Positions 27,201-35,849 are shown, numbered from the stretch's first letter. The stretch is DNA of 64,000 nt from Planctomycetota bacterium (GCA_018242625.1 JAFEBO010000012.1:427343-491342), one strand, 5' to 3'. A program made the numbers and translations. The notes: generated by a model not told the origin, from the sequence alone.

Positions 27201-28012
27201 TCCGAACGGATATCGTTGCCTCCAGGTCGAGCTCAAAGCTGGTGGTCTGCGATGCCGCGACGGGTTCGATCAGAAATACCAGCGTGCTGGACGACAGTGT
27301 CGGATGGGCGGCTGCGATGAGCCCGGATCGGGGGCTGATCGCGGTGCTGCCTCGCGAAGCACGCAACGGTTCGATTGTGCTCATTCGGAGCGAAACGCTC
27401 GAACGCGTCGCAGATATTCCGTTTGACGGCGGCACGGCGCTGGCGTTCAGCCCGGACGGGAAGCGGCTGGTGGCGGCGGATCTTCAGGGTGTGCTGCACG
27501 CGTTCGATCTCGGCACGAAGCAGGAGGTCGGGCGGATGTCCGGGCACGGCGTGGTGGTGATGGCGATCGCGTACAGCCCGGATGGAAAGAGGATCGCGAG
27601 CAGCGGGCTTGATCGCGTGATCCGGCTGTGGGACGCGGGCACGTTTGATGCGGTGGGCACGCTGGGCGGGCACACGGGGCACATCGGCGATCTCGATTGG
27701 GATGAGTTTGTGACGGCGGACGGGAAGAAGGAGATGAGGCTGCTCTCCTGCTCGGGCGATGGGACGGTGCGGATCTGGGAGCCGGTGGCGCTGCGGGAGC
27801 GGTTGGAGGCGAAAGAGAAGCGGCGCGGGACTTTGGAGAAGGCGAAGAGGGCTTTGGAGAAGTTGAAGGCGGATGGTGCGGATGTTCTGGAGGGGCTGAA
27901 GACGATTGAGGACTTGGAGGTGAGGGGGCTTGCGGAGGAGATCATTCTGGGTGAAGGGCTCAGGCACCCGGAGACCACTACCAGTACCGCACCGGGCGAT
28001 CGGGCACGCTGA
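24203..28012 (+). CDS. Membrane Ser/Thr protein kinase with C-terminal WD40 repeats
   Basis: A 1269-residue Hanks-type kinase. GxGxxG lies at 98-103 (GEGGFG), the catalytic Lys in VALKII (K121), HRDIKPSN (D214 in HRD), DFG at 235-237, and the activation segment ends in SPEQ. A membrane span (about 412-436) separates the kinase from a periplasmic WD40 propeller (from about 500), with blades such as [20 protein letters not shown] and [16 protein letters not shown]. Residues about 744-790 are low complexity and are encoded by a dispersed DNA repeat; they fall between two blades. The C-terminal 70 residues are a charged helix. Probably phosphorylates its coupled ECF sigma factor or a partner, on sensing an extracytoplasmic ligand. 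Confidence 0.92.
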   Translation: MSERGSFVPREGNEVSLLVRAKAVFLSARGLGLVERQEAVDAACGEDAALKEMVWTLLRGDDEPLAIEALADDIRAASNQNTSDGSRIGHYRLLERIGEGGFGVVYAAEQERPVRRRVALKIIKLGMDTKQVVARFEAERQALALMDHPSIARVYDGGVTPTGRPYFVMELVKGLPITEYCERENVGIEERLRLVVRVCSALRHAHQKGVIHRDIKPSNVLIVREDGKPEPKIIDFGVAKAVSGKLTDRTLYTEVRQIIGTPEYMSPEQADPTVQDVDTRADVYGVGVLLYELLTGTTPFESVRLRTAAYGEMQRIIREEDPPAPSTRVKTASGGGRFVRPGAESRSTLGSTLRGELDWIVMKAIEKDRTRRYASVAELAADIERFLEGEAILAAPPSRMYLTRKFVRRHRAAVGASAVLLAALVIALVGTIVGLARSNAQRQIAEEERAKANLSATKARAAEALASRRAYSASMMSASAAVEGMQMATASGLLDSIPAAERGWEWRVLDAMRDTSVRTIKTPIEYSTDKENFRLGLLLHPDGKSFFTFDELAAVCARQFDLAAGRLIREFEAPRTGARLQWTRVTLAPGGENLFALTRPMPTAAHEPIRIRRWAPDGTSTEDSLVPDIDAAVPDAVLSLDGSALYFSTGPEIARMDLRTRAITARAAPGVLVTPIASPSADFFATGETGGGWFGLRDAHSLELRVLATGHGSVMDVAFSPDGEAIASAADDDAARIWEVGNSRMASGSKGQISKGPKGQIGGEGAEGQRGRGAKGEEEAKKEVAERESVPYKVLAHPGRVGGVVFSHDSKLVATVCVDSRVRIWERETGRLRSVFAGAGLVNKPLMFTADDSMIAALQKDGTVCFWDLRAEDARVLRGHANIVSGARFIKRGAGAAAMIVSGGWDQNYGSPGIVRVWDAATGEAVGVFDGKPGDICRALAVSRDGRRAAFGMAEVGTRAIPEGRVMMVDLLLGRVIWEQRFQTPPSFCCFGADDRTLLVRTDIVASRSSSKLVVCDAATGSIRNTSVLDDSVGWAAAMSPDRGLIAVLPREARNGSIVLIRSETLERVADIPFDGGTALAFSPDGKRLVAADLQGVLHAFDLGTKQEVGRMSGHGVVVMAIAYSPDGKRIASSGLDRVIRLWDAGTFDAVGTLGGHTGHIGDLDWDEFVTADGKKEMRLLSCSGDGTVRIWEPVALRERLEAKEKRRGTLEKAKRALEKLKADGADVLEGLKTIEDLEVRGLAEEIILGEGLRHPETTTSTAPGDRAR
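26440..26484 (-). repeat. 45-bp dispersed repeat inside the kinase frame
   Basis: Read on the minus strand, this is the same TTTGGCCC-unit repeat found at 9590-9633, with one substitution and a single-base indel. It encodes [16 protein letters not shown] residues of the kinase. The following purine-rich stretch to about 26545 is also low complexity. Confidence 0.85.
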
Positions 28013-28053
28013 TGGAGAGCCCAAGGGAGCGGGCGAAACGCCGGGAGAAATCG

Positions 28054-28075
28054 CGTGGAATGACTTTGTTCCACG
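28054..28075. promoter_or_regulatory. Perfect inverted repeat upstream of the transglutaminase gene
   Basis: CGTGGAA, eight-base spacer, TTCCACG is a perfect 7-bp inverted repeat about 45 bp before the transglutaminase ATG. It overlaps the proposed -35 element TTGTTC (28066-28071) that pairs with TAGTCT (28088-28093, 16-bp spacing). The position fits a repressor operator; no candidate regulator is known. Confidence 0.45.
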
Positions 28076-28118
28076 ACTGCCACGTGTTAGTCTGAATGAG
28101 ACACAATCGGAGGCCGCC

Positions 28119-30362
28119 ATGAAAGTACTCTGGGTGCTGGGATGCGTGCTGGCGTTTGGAATCCGGATGCAGGCCGGGCTTGCCGCGGATCCGACGATCG
28201 TGGCGATCGATCCGCAGGAGGCCGCGAACCGGGCGGCGATGAAGACGTCGAAATTTGAGACCGGAACGTTCGGCTATGCCTTGTGGCGGCGCGGGGGGAT
28301 CGCGACGATCGAGGTGGAGGTTTCGGCGGACTTCAGCGACAGCACGCACGAGATCGCGATGGAAGTCGCGCACGCGTTCCGGCCGACGCCGTTGTCGCTG
28401 ACGCTCACTCCATCGAACGACGCGCCGGCGCCGGGGGCGTGGGCGCTTCAGTACAACGGGACGAGCGTGAAGGCGGGCAAGAAGATCGTGCAACTCTCGG
28501 TGCAGTCACCGGATGATGCGCCGATCGGGAAGTACACGCTGAACGCGATCGTCCGCGGCAAAGGGGTGACCAAGGTGAGCAGCCGAGTGGGGCTGCCCAA
28601 GCCGGTGGTGATTCTGTTCAATCCGTGGAACAAGCGCGACGCGGTCTACATGGAAGACGAGGCGGGGATCAAGGAGTACATCTTCAACACCAACGGGATC
28701 TTCCGCACGGAGGTGGACAACAAGGACCGCACGTGGCGGTACGGGCAGTTCGACCCGACGTGTTTGAACACGCTGCTCAAGGTGCTGGACATCCCCAACG
28801 CGGCGAGGCCGGACGAACCCATGACGATCGAGATGCGTTCGAATCCGGCGCTCTTTGCGCGGGCGATCGCCGCGGGCATCGGTTATTACGTGGAGGGCGA
28901 CTGGACGCTGACAACATTTTCCGCGGGCGAGACGGCGCCGTGGAAGTGGCTGGACAGCAACAACCTCTTTGCGAAGTTCGGGCCTCAGCCGGTGAAGTAT
29001 GCACGGTGCTGGGTGTACGCGAACATGCTGACGAGCCTGTTCCGGTGCGCGGGGCTGCCGGCGCGCTCGGTGTCGTGCATCCAATCGGCGCATGAACGGA
29101 ATCCGGTCAACGGGTTCGTGGACATCTTCCAGAAGAAAGTGGGCAACAACTGGGTGACCGACACCGACATCACAGTGGACCGGGCGTGGGGATTTCATGC
29201 ATGGAACGAGGCGTGGATGAAGCGGCCGGATCGCCAGAACTGCGACGGCTGGCAGGCGGTGGACGGGACGTATGGGACGGGGCCGGCGCCGGTGTCGGCG
29301 ATCGCGGCAAAGAGCGGCGGAAACTATGAGGTCGATTCGTTTGTCGCGGCGGTGGGCACGCCGATCCGGTTTCATCGCAACGGGAAGGTGGAGAAGACGG
29401 ATACGACGTCGATCGGCAAGAAGATACTGACGCAGAAGAAGGGGGCGCAGGCGGAAGAGGACATCGTGAGGACGTACAAGCCGGCGGCGCGGAATCCGGG
29501 CGGGGGCGACCCGGCGGTGCTGTGGGAGGTGCCGGAATCTGCCGCGGCGGGGGCGGATGTGGTCGTGCGGGCGCACCTGTCGAACCCCGGACTGACGGCG
29601 ATGGCGATCGATCTGACGGTGAGCGGATTTGCGGAGTGCTACAGCCAGGATCCGCGGGGGCTGGCGTGGGCGCCTGAGTCGCGGCAGGTGCTGGTGTTGC
29701 CGGGGCAGCCGGACCAGATCGAAACATTCACGATCCCGTGGAGCGCGTACGCGTCGTTTGCCGCGGGATCGGATCATTTGCGGGTGGACGCGTTCGCGGT
29801 GTGCGAGGCGATTGACCTGGGGTGGCCGAGCGTGACCTATGTCGTCTTTGACGGACCGGGCGTTTCGGTGACGCGGACGTCGGCGCTGAGGATCGGGACG
29901 GGCGGCATGGCGGAATTTGCGATCGCGGTACAGAACACGGGGACGGTTGCGCTGACGGACTGCACGCTGACGCTGACGGCGCTCGGAAGCCTGGATGCGG
30001 GGGCGGACCCGGAGGTCGTGGTGCTCGGGTCGGTGGCGCCCGGGGCGACGGTCCAAATCACGCGCGGCGTTGCGGCGGTCCGTCTGGGTGATGGCGGCCT
30101 GGCGGCGGAAATGAGCTCGGGTGAAGCACCTTCGTCGAGCGCTCAGGACGGCGTGGTGGTTTCCAACTGCCTCGCGGACCTCAACAACGACGGCATTGTG
30201 GAAGACGCGGACTTTGTGATCTTCGCGATGTCGTACGACCTCTTGACGGTGCCGCCGGCGGACCCCGCGTGCGATTTCAATGTCGATGGGTTTGTGGATG
30301 ACACGGACTTTGCGGCGTTTGCGCAGGCGTATGACGAGTTGCTGTGTGCGCAGGATGCGTGA
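28119..30362 (+). CDS. Secreted animal-type transglutaminase with C-terminal dockerin
   Basis: A 747-residue exported enzyme. ATG at 28119 follows CGGAGG and opens a signal peptide (hydrophobic VLGCVLAFGI, cleavage near GLAAD). Residues about 60-165 are the Ig-like N-terminal domain and VILFNPWNKRDAVYMEDEAG starts the core. The catalytic triad is C297 (YARCWVYANMLTSLFRCAG), H360 (WGFHAWNEAWMKRPD) and D382 (WQAVDGTYG), with GPAPVSAI after it, as in animal transglutaminases (Cys-His 63 and His-Asp 22 residues apart). An Ig-like domain and a dockerin follow (DLNNDGIVEDADF, DFNVDGFVDDTDF). It should cross-link Gln to Lys or deamidate Gln; substrates are unknown. Confidence 0.88.
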   Translation: MKVLWVLGCVLAFGIRMQAGLAADPTIVAIDPQEAANRAAMKTSKFETGTFGYALWRRGGIATIEVEVSADFSDSTHEIAMEVAHAFRPTPLSLTLTPSNDAPAPGAWALQYNGTSVKAGKKIVQLSVQSPDDAPIGKYTLNAIVRGKGVTKVSSRVGLPKPVVILFNPWNKRDAVYMEDEAGIKEYIFNTNGIFRTEVDNKDRTWRYGQFDPTCLNTLLKVLDIPNAARPDEPMTIEMRSNPALFARAIAAGIGYYVEGDWTLTTFSAGETAPWKWLDSNNLFAKFGPQPVKYARCWVYANMLTSLFRCAGLPARSVSCIQSAHERNPVNGFVDIFQKKVGNNWVTDTDITVDRAWGFHAWNEAWMKRPDRQNCDGWQAVDGTYGTGPAPVSAIAAKSGGNYEVDSFVAAVGTPIRFHRNGKVEKTDTTSIGKKILTQKKGAQAEEDIVRTYKPAARNPGGGDPAVLWEVPESAAAGADVVVRAHLSNPGLTAMAIDLTVSGFAECYSQDPRGLAWAPESRQVLVLPGQPDQIETFTIPWSAYASFAAGSDHLRVDAFAVCEAIDLGWPSVTYVVFDGPGVSVTRTSALRIGTGGMAEFAIAVQNTGTVALTDCTLTLTALGSLDAGADPEVVVLGSVAPGATVQITRGVAAVRLGDGGLAAEMSSGEAPSSSAQDGVVVSNCLADLNNDGIVEDADFVIFAMSYDLLTVPPADPACDFNVDGFVDDTDFAAFAQAYDELLCAQDA

Positions 30363-30423
30363 GCGTGCGCGACGGACTTCACGTGGGCCGGCTCGTGAAC
30401 TGCGGGGCGTGTGGCGGCGGCGA

Positions 30424-31863
30424 TCAGCAGCCGGGATCTTCGCCGGGGAGGAGCACGTCGATGATGAGCGTGCGCGGGGGCTGCGCGAAGACCACCGAGG
30501 GAACGCGGATGATGCACGTCTGGCCCTTTTTCCACAGGAGAAGCGTGGGCGGGAGCCTGTAGGAACTGCCTTCGGTGAAGGAGATTGTCGCGTTCAGCGT
30601 GTCGGGGGCGGAGTCGTGGACGGTGACATCGAGGGTGTAGGAGCTTGTGCCGTCACCGGAACGGACCTCGGCGGCCTGCCCCACTTCGACGAGAATGGTC
30701 GGAGCGGCGTCGATGTTGAGCGTGTCCCACCAGTTGCCGCGGTCGATGAGTTTCGGGCGGTCGATGAAGACTGCGTTGGATGTTGCGCCGTCCCACTCGG
30801 CCATGGGCATGTCACCGCGAGCGACGCGTGCAAAGATGGTCCGTTGATTCGGGGGCTGATTCTGGGGCTGAGTCGGGGCCCTGGTATCCGCGGCGAGCAC
30901 GCCGGGTGAAAGCTCGGGGGGCGCTGGGCGTGCGGCCGAGCAGGCAAAGAGAATGACCGGGAGAGCGAGCGAGGCCGCGCACTGGACAGCCGCGGGCCAG
31001 TGGCGCGTCGCTCGGAGCGCCTTGATACGGGAGGGCAGAGCGGCGCCGAATGCGAGCGAGCCGGAAAGACGCCGGGCCTTCTGCGCAATGTCGATCATGG
31101 TGCTGGCGTACCTCATGACAGTCTCCTGAGTTCGCGATGCGGGATCTCCAAGAGCCCGCTCATCGCAGGCTTGTTCCATAAGCGCCCGGATCCGGGACGC
31201 CGCGAGCCACACGGGGACAACGGGCCAGGCGATGGCGCAGAAAAGACGGAGCGCCAGCGCGAAGGCCGGATCCCGGCGGGCGATGTGCGCCCGCTCGTGC
31301 GCAAGGATCAGCAGGAGAGCCTCGGAGGATGTGAGCCACACCGGGATGATTATGCGCGGGCGTCCCCAGGCTCCCCCCACCACCATCGGCCCGACGTTTT
31401 CCGAGAGCAGGATCTCGCTGCTGCCCTCCTCGGACCGGCATTCGGCAACAATCTTTCGCAGCCGGCGCTCCGCGATTATCCAATGCGCCAACACAACGGC
31501 AAGGCCAACCCCATAGAACAGGACGAAGAGCAAACCCTGAAGGGGCGTCGTTTGGAGCCCGCTCAATTTCGGAGCGGCGACTTCACAGGAAGCCACCGCG
31601 CCGGCTCCCGGGACGATCGATGCGAACGCGGAGGCGGCGAGTTTCCAGAAGGGCACGGTCCAGGTCACGTGTGGCGGCACCAGCACGCGCAAGAACACGG
31701 GCACGTAGAGAGCGATGCGCCATCCGGGGGAAAAACGGCGGGCGGTGAGAAGGTCGAGGCCCACCGCCGCGGCAAGCAGGGCCAAAGTTGAGAAATTGGC
31801 GGTAAGCAGCCATGAAAAAGCGGCGCGCGAATCGCCTGCGGCAGACATGAGCAGATCACTCAT
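30424..31863 (-). CDS. M56 family (BlaR1/MecR1-type) membrane metalloprotease
   Basis: A 479-residue membrane protein with four likely spans in the first 310 residues (for example around 22-40, 48-64, 108-130 and 290-308) and the zinc motif HERAH at 189-193 followed by RRDPAFALALRL. In BlaR1 this protease cleaves the BlaI repressor once an outer sensor is engaged. The C-terminal 140 residues here are beta-rich and Trp-containing (WWDTLNIDAAPTILVEVG) and do not look like a penicillin-binding domain, so the signal is probably not a beta-lactam. ATG at 31863 overlaps the end of the BlaI-like gene, showing coupling. Confidence 0.88.
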   Translation of the reverse strand: MSDLLMSAAGDSRAAFSWLLTANFSTLALLAAAVGLDLLTARRFSPGWRIALYVPVFLRVLVPPHVTWTVPFWKLAASAFASIVPGAGAVASCEVAAPKLSGLQTTPLQGLLFVLFYGVGLAVVLAHWIIAERRLRKIVAECRSEEGSSEILLSENVGPMVVGGAWGRPRIIIPVWLTSSEALLLILAHERAHIARRDPAFALALRLFCAIAWPVVPVWLAASRIRALMEQACDERALGDPASRTQETVMRYASTMIDIAQKARRLSGSLAFGAALPSRIKALRATRHWPAAVQCAASLALPVILFACSAARPAPPELSPGVLAADTRAPTQPQNQPPNQRTIFARVARGDMPMAEWDGATSNAVFIDRPKLIDRGNWWDTLNIDAAPTILVEVGQAAEVRSGDGTSSYTLDVTVHDSAPDTLNATISFTEGSSYRLPPTLLLWKKGQTCIIRVPSVVFAQPPRTLIIDVLLPGEDPGC

Positions 31864-32251
31864 CGGAAGACTCCTTCCTCAAGAGGCTGAGCAGTCGCTC
31901 GCGTTCGTTCTTGGAGAGTCCTTCGGCCGCGATAAACTCGAGCGCGGGAGCCATTGCGCCGCCGAAGGCAGCATCGACAAACCTGCGCCAAGCGCCGCGC
32001 CGGGCATCCACGGGTGCGAGCGCACTGGAAAACTCCCACACGTTCCCGACCTGGCGCGCATGCACAATTTTCTTGTCGCGCATGCGATCGAGCATGGTTT
32101 TTACCGTTGAGTACGCCCATCCCCGCGCCGGGCGGAGGTGATCGGCTACCTGCCGCGCCGTGGTCGGCCCCAGTTCCCAGAGGGCCTTGAGAACGTCCCA
32201 CTCGGCCTGGGTGATCGTGCTGTCGTCGATTTTGGGTTTGGCTCTGGTCAT
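31856..32251 (-). CDS. BlaI/MecI family transcriptional repressor
   Basis: A 131-residue winged-helix repressor (ATG at 32251; an ATG 15 bp upstream is possible). ITQAEWDVLKALWELGPTTA, then STVKTMLDRMRDKKIVHARQVGNVWEF, is the standard BlaI DNA-binding domain; the rest is a helical dimerisation region containing a possible protease-cleavage site. It is the first gene of an operon with the M56 protease, overlapping it by eight bases. A perfect BlaI-type operator is upstream at 32286, overlapping a promoter, so the operon is probably self-repressed until the protease is triggered. Confidence 0.92.
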   Translation of the reverse strand: MTRAKPKIDDSTITQAEWDVLKALWELGPTTARQVADHLRPARGWAYSTVKTMLDRMRDKKIVHARQVGNVWEFSSALAPVDARRGAWRRFVDAAFGGAMAPALEFIAAEGLSKNERERLLSLLRKESSDE

Positions 32252-32285
32252 CGTGGCATGCGGCAAGCGACAATTATCGCGTTGT

Positions 32286-32301
32286 CACTACATTTGTAGT
32301 G
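32286..32301. promoter_or_regulatory. BlaI-type operator
   Basis: CACTACATTTGTAGTG: two 7-bp half-sites CACTACA and TGTAGTG around a TT centre, the classical ACTACA/TGTAGT pattern bound by BlaI/MecI dimers. It lies 35 bp before the repressor ATG and touches the -10 hexamer proposed at 32298-32303. Confidence 0.88.
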
Positions 32302-32326
32302 TATCGGGTGTTCGGCGAAACGCCAA
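32298..32326 (-). promoter_or_regulatory. Promoter of the blaI-like/M56 operon
   Basis: On the minus strand TTGGCG (32326-32321), 17 bp, TACACT (32303-32298) is a good sigma-70-type promoter. The -10 hexamer overlaps the end of the operator, so bound repressor would block polymerase. Confidence 0.6.
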
Positions 32327-32515
32327 GCGTTTTTTGCAGTTTTTTGAGCGCGAAATGGAAAGTAGAGTTCGCCAGCCGCGTTTCCGGCGGATGAACGACC
32401 TTCGCCGCGGCCTTTGCGGCTTTCCCGGGTCTCATCAAAGACGAGGCCCAAACGCAACGATCGGTTTTCGAAAGCCTGACGGACGGGATCAACCGTCCGC
32501 CGGCGATGGGTTGAG

Positions 32516-33547
32516 CTACCAGGTCAGAATGAAGTCCACCGTCACGCGGCTTCCCATGATGTCCGCGTTGCGGTTTGTGAGGGGGTATTCGAAATCGGCA
32601 CCAAGCGATGCGTTGGGCGTGAACTTGTAGCGCGCGCCCACGCCGAACCAGATCACCGTTGAGCCCGCGACGTTGGTGGAACCAAGGTTGTTGTAATCCA
32701 GCCCGCCGACCGTGAGAGGCGTGCGGGAGCCGTCATCGACATAGGTGAGACCGTGCAGTTCGGCCATGGGTGCGAAGCCGCTGAACGAATCGGGGAACAT
32801 GTCGTAGTCGGTGTGGAGGTCCCACTGGATGATGTTGTTGCCCTTGTTGGTGTCGAGCGGAGCACGCCAGGTGAAGTCGCCCATGAAGTGCAAACGGTCC
32901 CAGCCCTTGGCGACCGAGATGAACGGGGAAAGCTCCTGGACGCCGCCCTGCAGAACTTTCGCCTCTCCCGATTCGGTCATCCAGCGGATGCCGCCCGTGG
33001 CGACGGTGTCGGTTTCGCGGTCGACGTAGAAGGCGTACTTGGCGCCGAAGGCGAGGGAGTTCCAGCCGTTGTTGGCGGGGACCGCGCCGGCATCGAGCCA
33101 GCTGTAGCCGTCTTTGGTCGCGATCAGGCCAAGGCGCTCGGTGACGGCCAGGCGGGCCTGAAGCGCGGCGATGTTGAGGTTGCCGCCCTGCAGCTGACAC
33201 TTCTGCGCGAACGTGTGATAGATGTAGACAAAGCGAAGGTCGGTGTTGTTGAGGGGAGTTTCGAAGTAGAGGGGGTTCCCGATCGGGTTATAGAACTGCT
33301 CGAAACCTCGGAGGCCGGAGAGGAAACCCTTCCAGCCGATCTCGGGGTCGTCGTGGAACCGCTTGTTTGAGAAGCCAAATTTGGCCTTGGGGTTGACGCC
33401 GGTAGACGGCGGCGCCTGCTCCGTCGACTGGGCCGCCTGATCCGGCTCGGCGGTCGCGGCGGCAGTCATGTTGAATTCGTCATCCGCAATCGCCAGGCAG
33501 GCAACCGTGGAAACCAGAGCAGAAACGAGCATTCTTCGAGTGTGCAT
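32516..33547 (-). CDS. Outer-membrane beta-barrel-like secreted protein
   Basis: A 343-residue exported protein. ATG at 33547 follows GGAGGCCCGT and starts a signal peptide (MLVSALVSTVACLAIA). The body from about 90 alternates amphipathic strands ending in aromatic residues (NTDLRFVYIYHTFAQ, NSLAFGAKYAFYVDRETD, LHFMGDFTWRAPLD, TVIWFGVGARYKF), and the last residue is Trp (VTVDFILTW), as in outer-membrane barrels recognised by BAM. That pattern suggests a barrel of about 12-14 strands. Function and substrate are unknown. An inverted repeat upstream (33639) may regulate it. Confidence 0.78.
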   Translation of the reverse strand: MHTRRMLVSALVSTVACLAIADDEFNMTAAATAEPDQAAQSTEQAPPSTGVNPKAKFGFSNKRFHDDPEIGWKGFLSGLRGFEQFYNPIGNPLYFETPLNNTDLRFVYIYHTFAQKCQLQGGNLNIAALQARLAVTERLGLIATKDGYSWLDAGAVPANNGWNSLAFGAKYAFYVDRETDTVATGGIRWMTESGEAKVLQGGVQELSPFISVAKGWDRLHFMGDFTWRAPLDTNKGNNIIQWDLHTDYDMFPDSFSGFAPMAELHGLTYVDDGSRTPLTVGGLDYNNLGSTNVAGSTVIWFGVGARYKFTPNASLGADFEYPLTNRNADIMGSRVTVDFILTW

Positions 33548-33638
33548 ACGGGCCTCCATGAAAGACTTGTGGACCATGATATCCATTTGTCGGCCCGAGT
33601 GAAATCGTCTGCACACGAAAAATGAGCGGAAATTCATA

Positions 33639-33652
33639 GTCCATTTCTGGAC
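33639..33652. promoter_or_regulatory. Short inverted repeat upstream of the barrel gene
   Basis: GTCCA, TTTC, TGGAC lies about 92 bp upstream of the start of the outer-membrane protein gene, within an AT-rich patch. A 5-bp half-site is short; a regulator site or a chance palindrome. Confidence 0.3.
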
Positions 33653-33691
33653 AAGAACATCCGCTGCAAACTTTGCCGGTTTGGATTGTGT

Positions 33692-33985
33692 TCAGGCCGC
33701 GCTGGGACGGTCCGGGCCCAAGTCGGACCCCAGGAGTTCTTTCAGGCGATCCATCTGGCGCTGCGCCCGGTCGAGAGCGTTCTCTGCCATCGAGGCGGCG
33801 TTTTCAGTTCGGGCGCCAAAGCGGTAAGTTGGGGCGCCTTCAGACCATGCACCTGAGGAGCGAGGCGAATCCTGATCTCTTCCCGGCATCCACGACTGGC
33901 GGGGGAAAGGAATCGGGTCCAGGAGTCCTCGCATTTCGGCCGGGTGGTACTTGAGATTCATCATGGTTCGAGTCCGTTCGTTCAT
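33692..33985 (-). CDS. Short hypothetical protein (doubtful)
   Basis: A 97-residue reading frame from ATG at 33985 (MNERTRTMMNLKYHPAEMRG); a start nine codons later is also possible. The C-terminal part (MAENALDRAQRQMDRLKELL) would make an amphipathic helix or coiled coil and the middle is Ser/Gly-rich. No membrane segment, no recognised domain, and only a weak GCGGGGTG in front. It could be a regulator or a non-coding stretch; the downstream part of plsY-side DNA up to 34250 holds no better candidate. Confidence 0.4.
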   Translation of the reverse strand: MNERTRTMMNLKYHPAEMRGLLDPIPFPRQSWMPGRDQDSPRSSGAWSEGAPTYRFGARTENAASMAENALDRAQRQMDRLKELLGSDLGPDRPSAA

Positions 33986-34250
33986 ACACCCCGCTGCCAC
34001 CGTCCGCGTTCTCGGCCGGTCCTTCGACCGAGACCACGGACTTTCGTCGGCGTTGCGGGCACGAGGCTCAAGCCCTGTGACAGAGCCGGCTCAAATCGGC
34101 CGCACTCGGACCAAAAGAGGCGCTTTGACCGCCACGATCGGCCCGAAATGCCCATTTTCCCGCGCCGCGACGAACGGCACAGAACTCTTTATCGGTTCTC
34201 GGGCGTGCGTTTCGTTGGGGTCTGGGCACGATCTGGCCAGGTCCGAGAAC

Positions 34251-34952
34251 CTAGGGTGCGGCCGACGCGGGTTTCTTTGAGCCCACTTGGGGCTCGGTGC
34301 CTGCACGGAGGCGCCCGATGTTGGCTCGATGGCGGTAAATGACCAGAGCGCTCAGCACGGCAGCCACGCCTGTGACAACGAGCGCCCCGGCTCGGTCCGG
34401 CCCTTGGCCGCCGGTAAGCCCGGAGCCGCCCCAAGCTGCCAGCACGAGCCCAAACACTGGCAAGCAGGCTGCTGCCGTAATCGAAGCCAGGCTGACGAAT
34501 CTCCAGATCTTGAGAACTGCCAGGAAGACCAAGAGGGCCCCCACCGCCGGGATTGTGAGAAGCGGGAAGAAAGCCAGAAGGCTCCCGAGGGCGGTCGCGA
34601 CGCCCTTGCCACCCTTGAAACCGAGCCAGGGGCAGAACATGTGACCCAAGATGGTCGCGGCAAGGACGCCGCACCAGAGCAGAGCGGGGAGCGGCGCTGG
34701 CGACCGGTCGCCGGCCAGGCCTGCCGCAATTCCGACCCCAAGAACAGGAATGAACCCTTTGAGGAAATCGCCGGCGAAGCAGAGCAGCCAGGCACGCCTG
34801 CCAAAGACACGACCCACGTTGGTCGCGCCGATGTTCTTTGATCCGACGGTGCGGATGTCGACACCTTTGGCCCTTCCGATGAGATAACCGGTCGGGATCG
34901 AACCGAGCAGAAAAGCCGTGCCGATGGAGATCGCCCAGGAGATCGGAGACAT
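34251..34952 (-). CDS. plsY: Glycerol-3-phosphate acyltransferase PlsY
   Basis: A 233-residue integral membrane enzyme that transfers an acyl group from acyl-phosphate to glycerol 3-phosphate, the first step of phospholipid synthesis. ATG at 34952 (MSPISWAISIG) is chosen over upstream starts because the first span begins here. Conserved motifs are present: GSIPTGYLIGR, GSKNIGATNVGRVFG, GHMFCPWLGFKGGKGVATALG and, near the end, IYRHRANIGRL. Five spans are expected. It is divergent from the Bax-inhibitor-like gene at 35027, with 74 bp between starts. Confidence 0.93.
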   Translation of the reverse strand: MSPISWAISIGTAFLLGSIPTGYLIGRAKGVDIRTVGSKNIGATNVGRVFGRRAWLLCFAGDFLKGFIPVLGVGIAAGLAGDRSPAPLPALLWCGVLAATILGHMFCPWLGFKGGKGVATALGSLLAFFPLLTIPAVGALLVFLAVLKIWRFVSLASITAAACLPVFGLVLAAWGGSGLTGGQGPDRAGALVVTGVAAVLSALVIYRHRANIGRLRAGTEPQVGSKKPASAAP

Positions 34953-35026
34953 AGCGGGCAAGGGTACCGAGTGCGGGAGTGTCGTGACGTCTCGCCGATA
35001 CACTTCCTGAACCAAAGGAACAAACC

Positions 35027-35848
35027 ATGCAAAGCGGCAACCCAGCCCTGAAGCCGAGTGTCTTTGAGCGGATCAACGCGCCGACCTGGAACGAACTCGA
35101 AGCCTCACAAGCCAAGCCGGCGGTGATGACGACCTCCGGGACGTCCATCAAGACCGGGATTTTGCTCGCGATTTGCGTTGCGTCCGCCCTCTGGGCCTGG
35201 AACAGCTTCGCGCCGGCGGTCCTGAACGGCTCAGGGGCCGGCTTTTTCCCCTGGCTGCTGGCGTGCGCTTTGGGCTGCACGGTCCTCTCACTGATCATGA
35301 TGTTCAAGCCGGCGACCTCTCCCTACCTTGCCCCGATTTATGCGGCGGCTGAAGGCGTGGTGATCGCGACCGTTTCACTGGTCATGGTGATCCAGGTTTC
35401 GCAGCGGACCGGCGCTTCGCAGCTGACGGCCAACACCGGGATGATCTTCCAGGCGGCGGCGCTGACGTTCGGCATCGGGGGCGCCGCGCTTATTGCCTAT
35501 GCGAGCGGCATCATCCGGCTGGGAACGACCGCGCTCAAGATTCTCTCGATCGCGGTTGGCGGCATCTTTGTCTACGGTCTGGCCCTGCTGCTGCTGAACG
35601 GCTTTTTCGGGATGAATCTGCCCAATCTCTGGACGAGCGCATCACCCCTTGGAATCGGTTTTTCGGTTCTGGTGATCGGCCTGGCATCGTTCACGCTCGT
35701 AGCGGACTACCAGATGATCGACCAGCTGTCGCGGCAGGGCTCGCCCAAGTACATGGAGTGGTACGGGGCGTTTGCGGTCACGATGACGCTGATCTGGCTG
35801 TACATCGAGATCCTGCGGCTGCTTTCCAAGCTCAACCGCAAAGACTGA
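35027..35848 (+). CDS. Bax inhibitor-1/YccA-family membrane protein
   Basis: A 273-residue membrane protein. The N-terminal NPALKPSVFERINAPTWNELE and TGTSIKTGILLAICVASALWAW-like segment (GTSIKTGILLAICVASALWAW, about 38-58) match the BaxI_1 (PF12811) branch of the Bax inhibitor-1 family, and seven membrane segments follow to residue 265, ending in a short Lys/Arg tail. Homologues such as YetJ are pH-sensitive calcium leak channels; this activity is inferred only. The conserved Asp pair typical of that channel is at the C-terminal end (ADYQMIDQL). The papain-like lipoprotein gene begins one base after its stop. Confidence 0.82.
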   Translation: MQSGNPALKPSVFERINAPTWNELEASQAKPAVMTTSGTSIKTGILLAICVASALWAWNSFAPAVLNGSGAGFFPWLLACALGCTVLSLIMMFKPATSPYLAPIYAAAEGVVIATVSLVMVIQVSQRTGASQLTANTGMIFQAAALTFGIGGAALIAYASGIIRLGTTALKILSIAVGGIFVYGLALLLLNGFFGMNLPNLWTSASPLGIGFSVLVIGLASFTLVADYQMIDQLSRQGSPKYMEWYGAFAVTMTLIWLYIEILRLLSKLNRKD

Positions 35849-35849
35849 G

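Noticed and set aside
33965..34000. GGTTCGAGTCC, a tRNA T-loop-like sequence
   Set aside because: No acceptor stem, D-arm or anticodon arm can be drawn around it, and it lacks a pairing T-stem.
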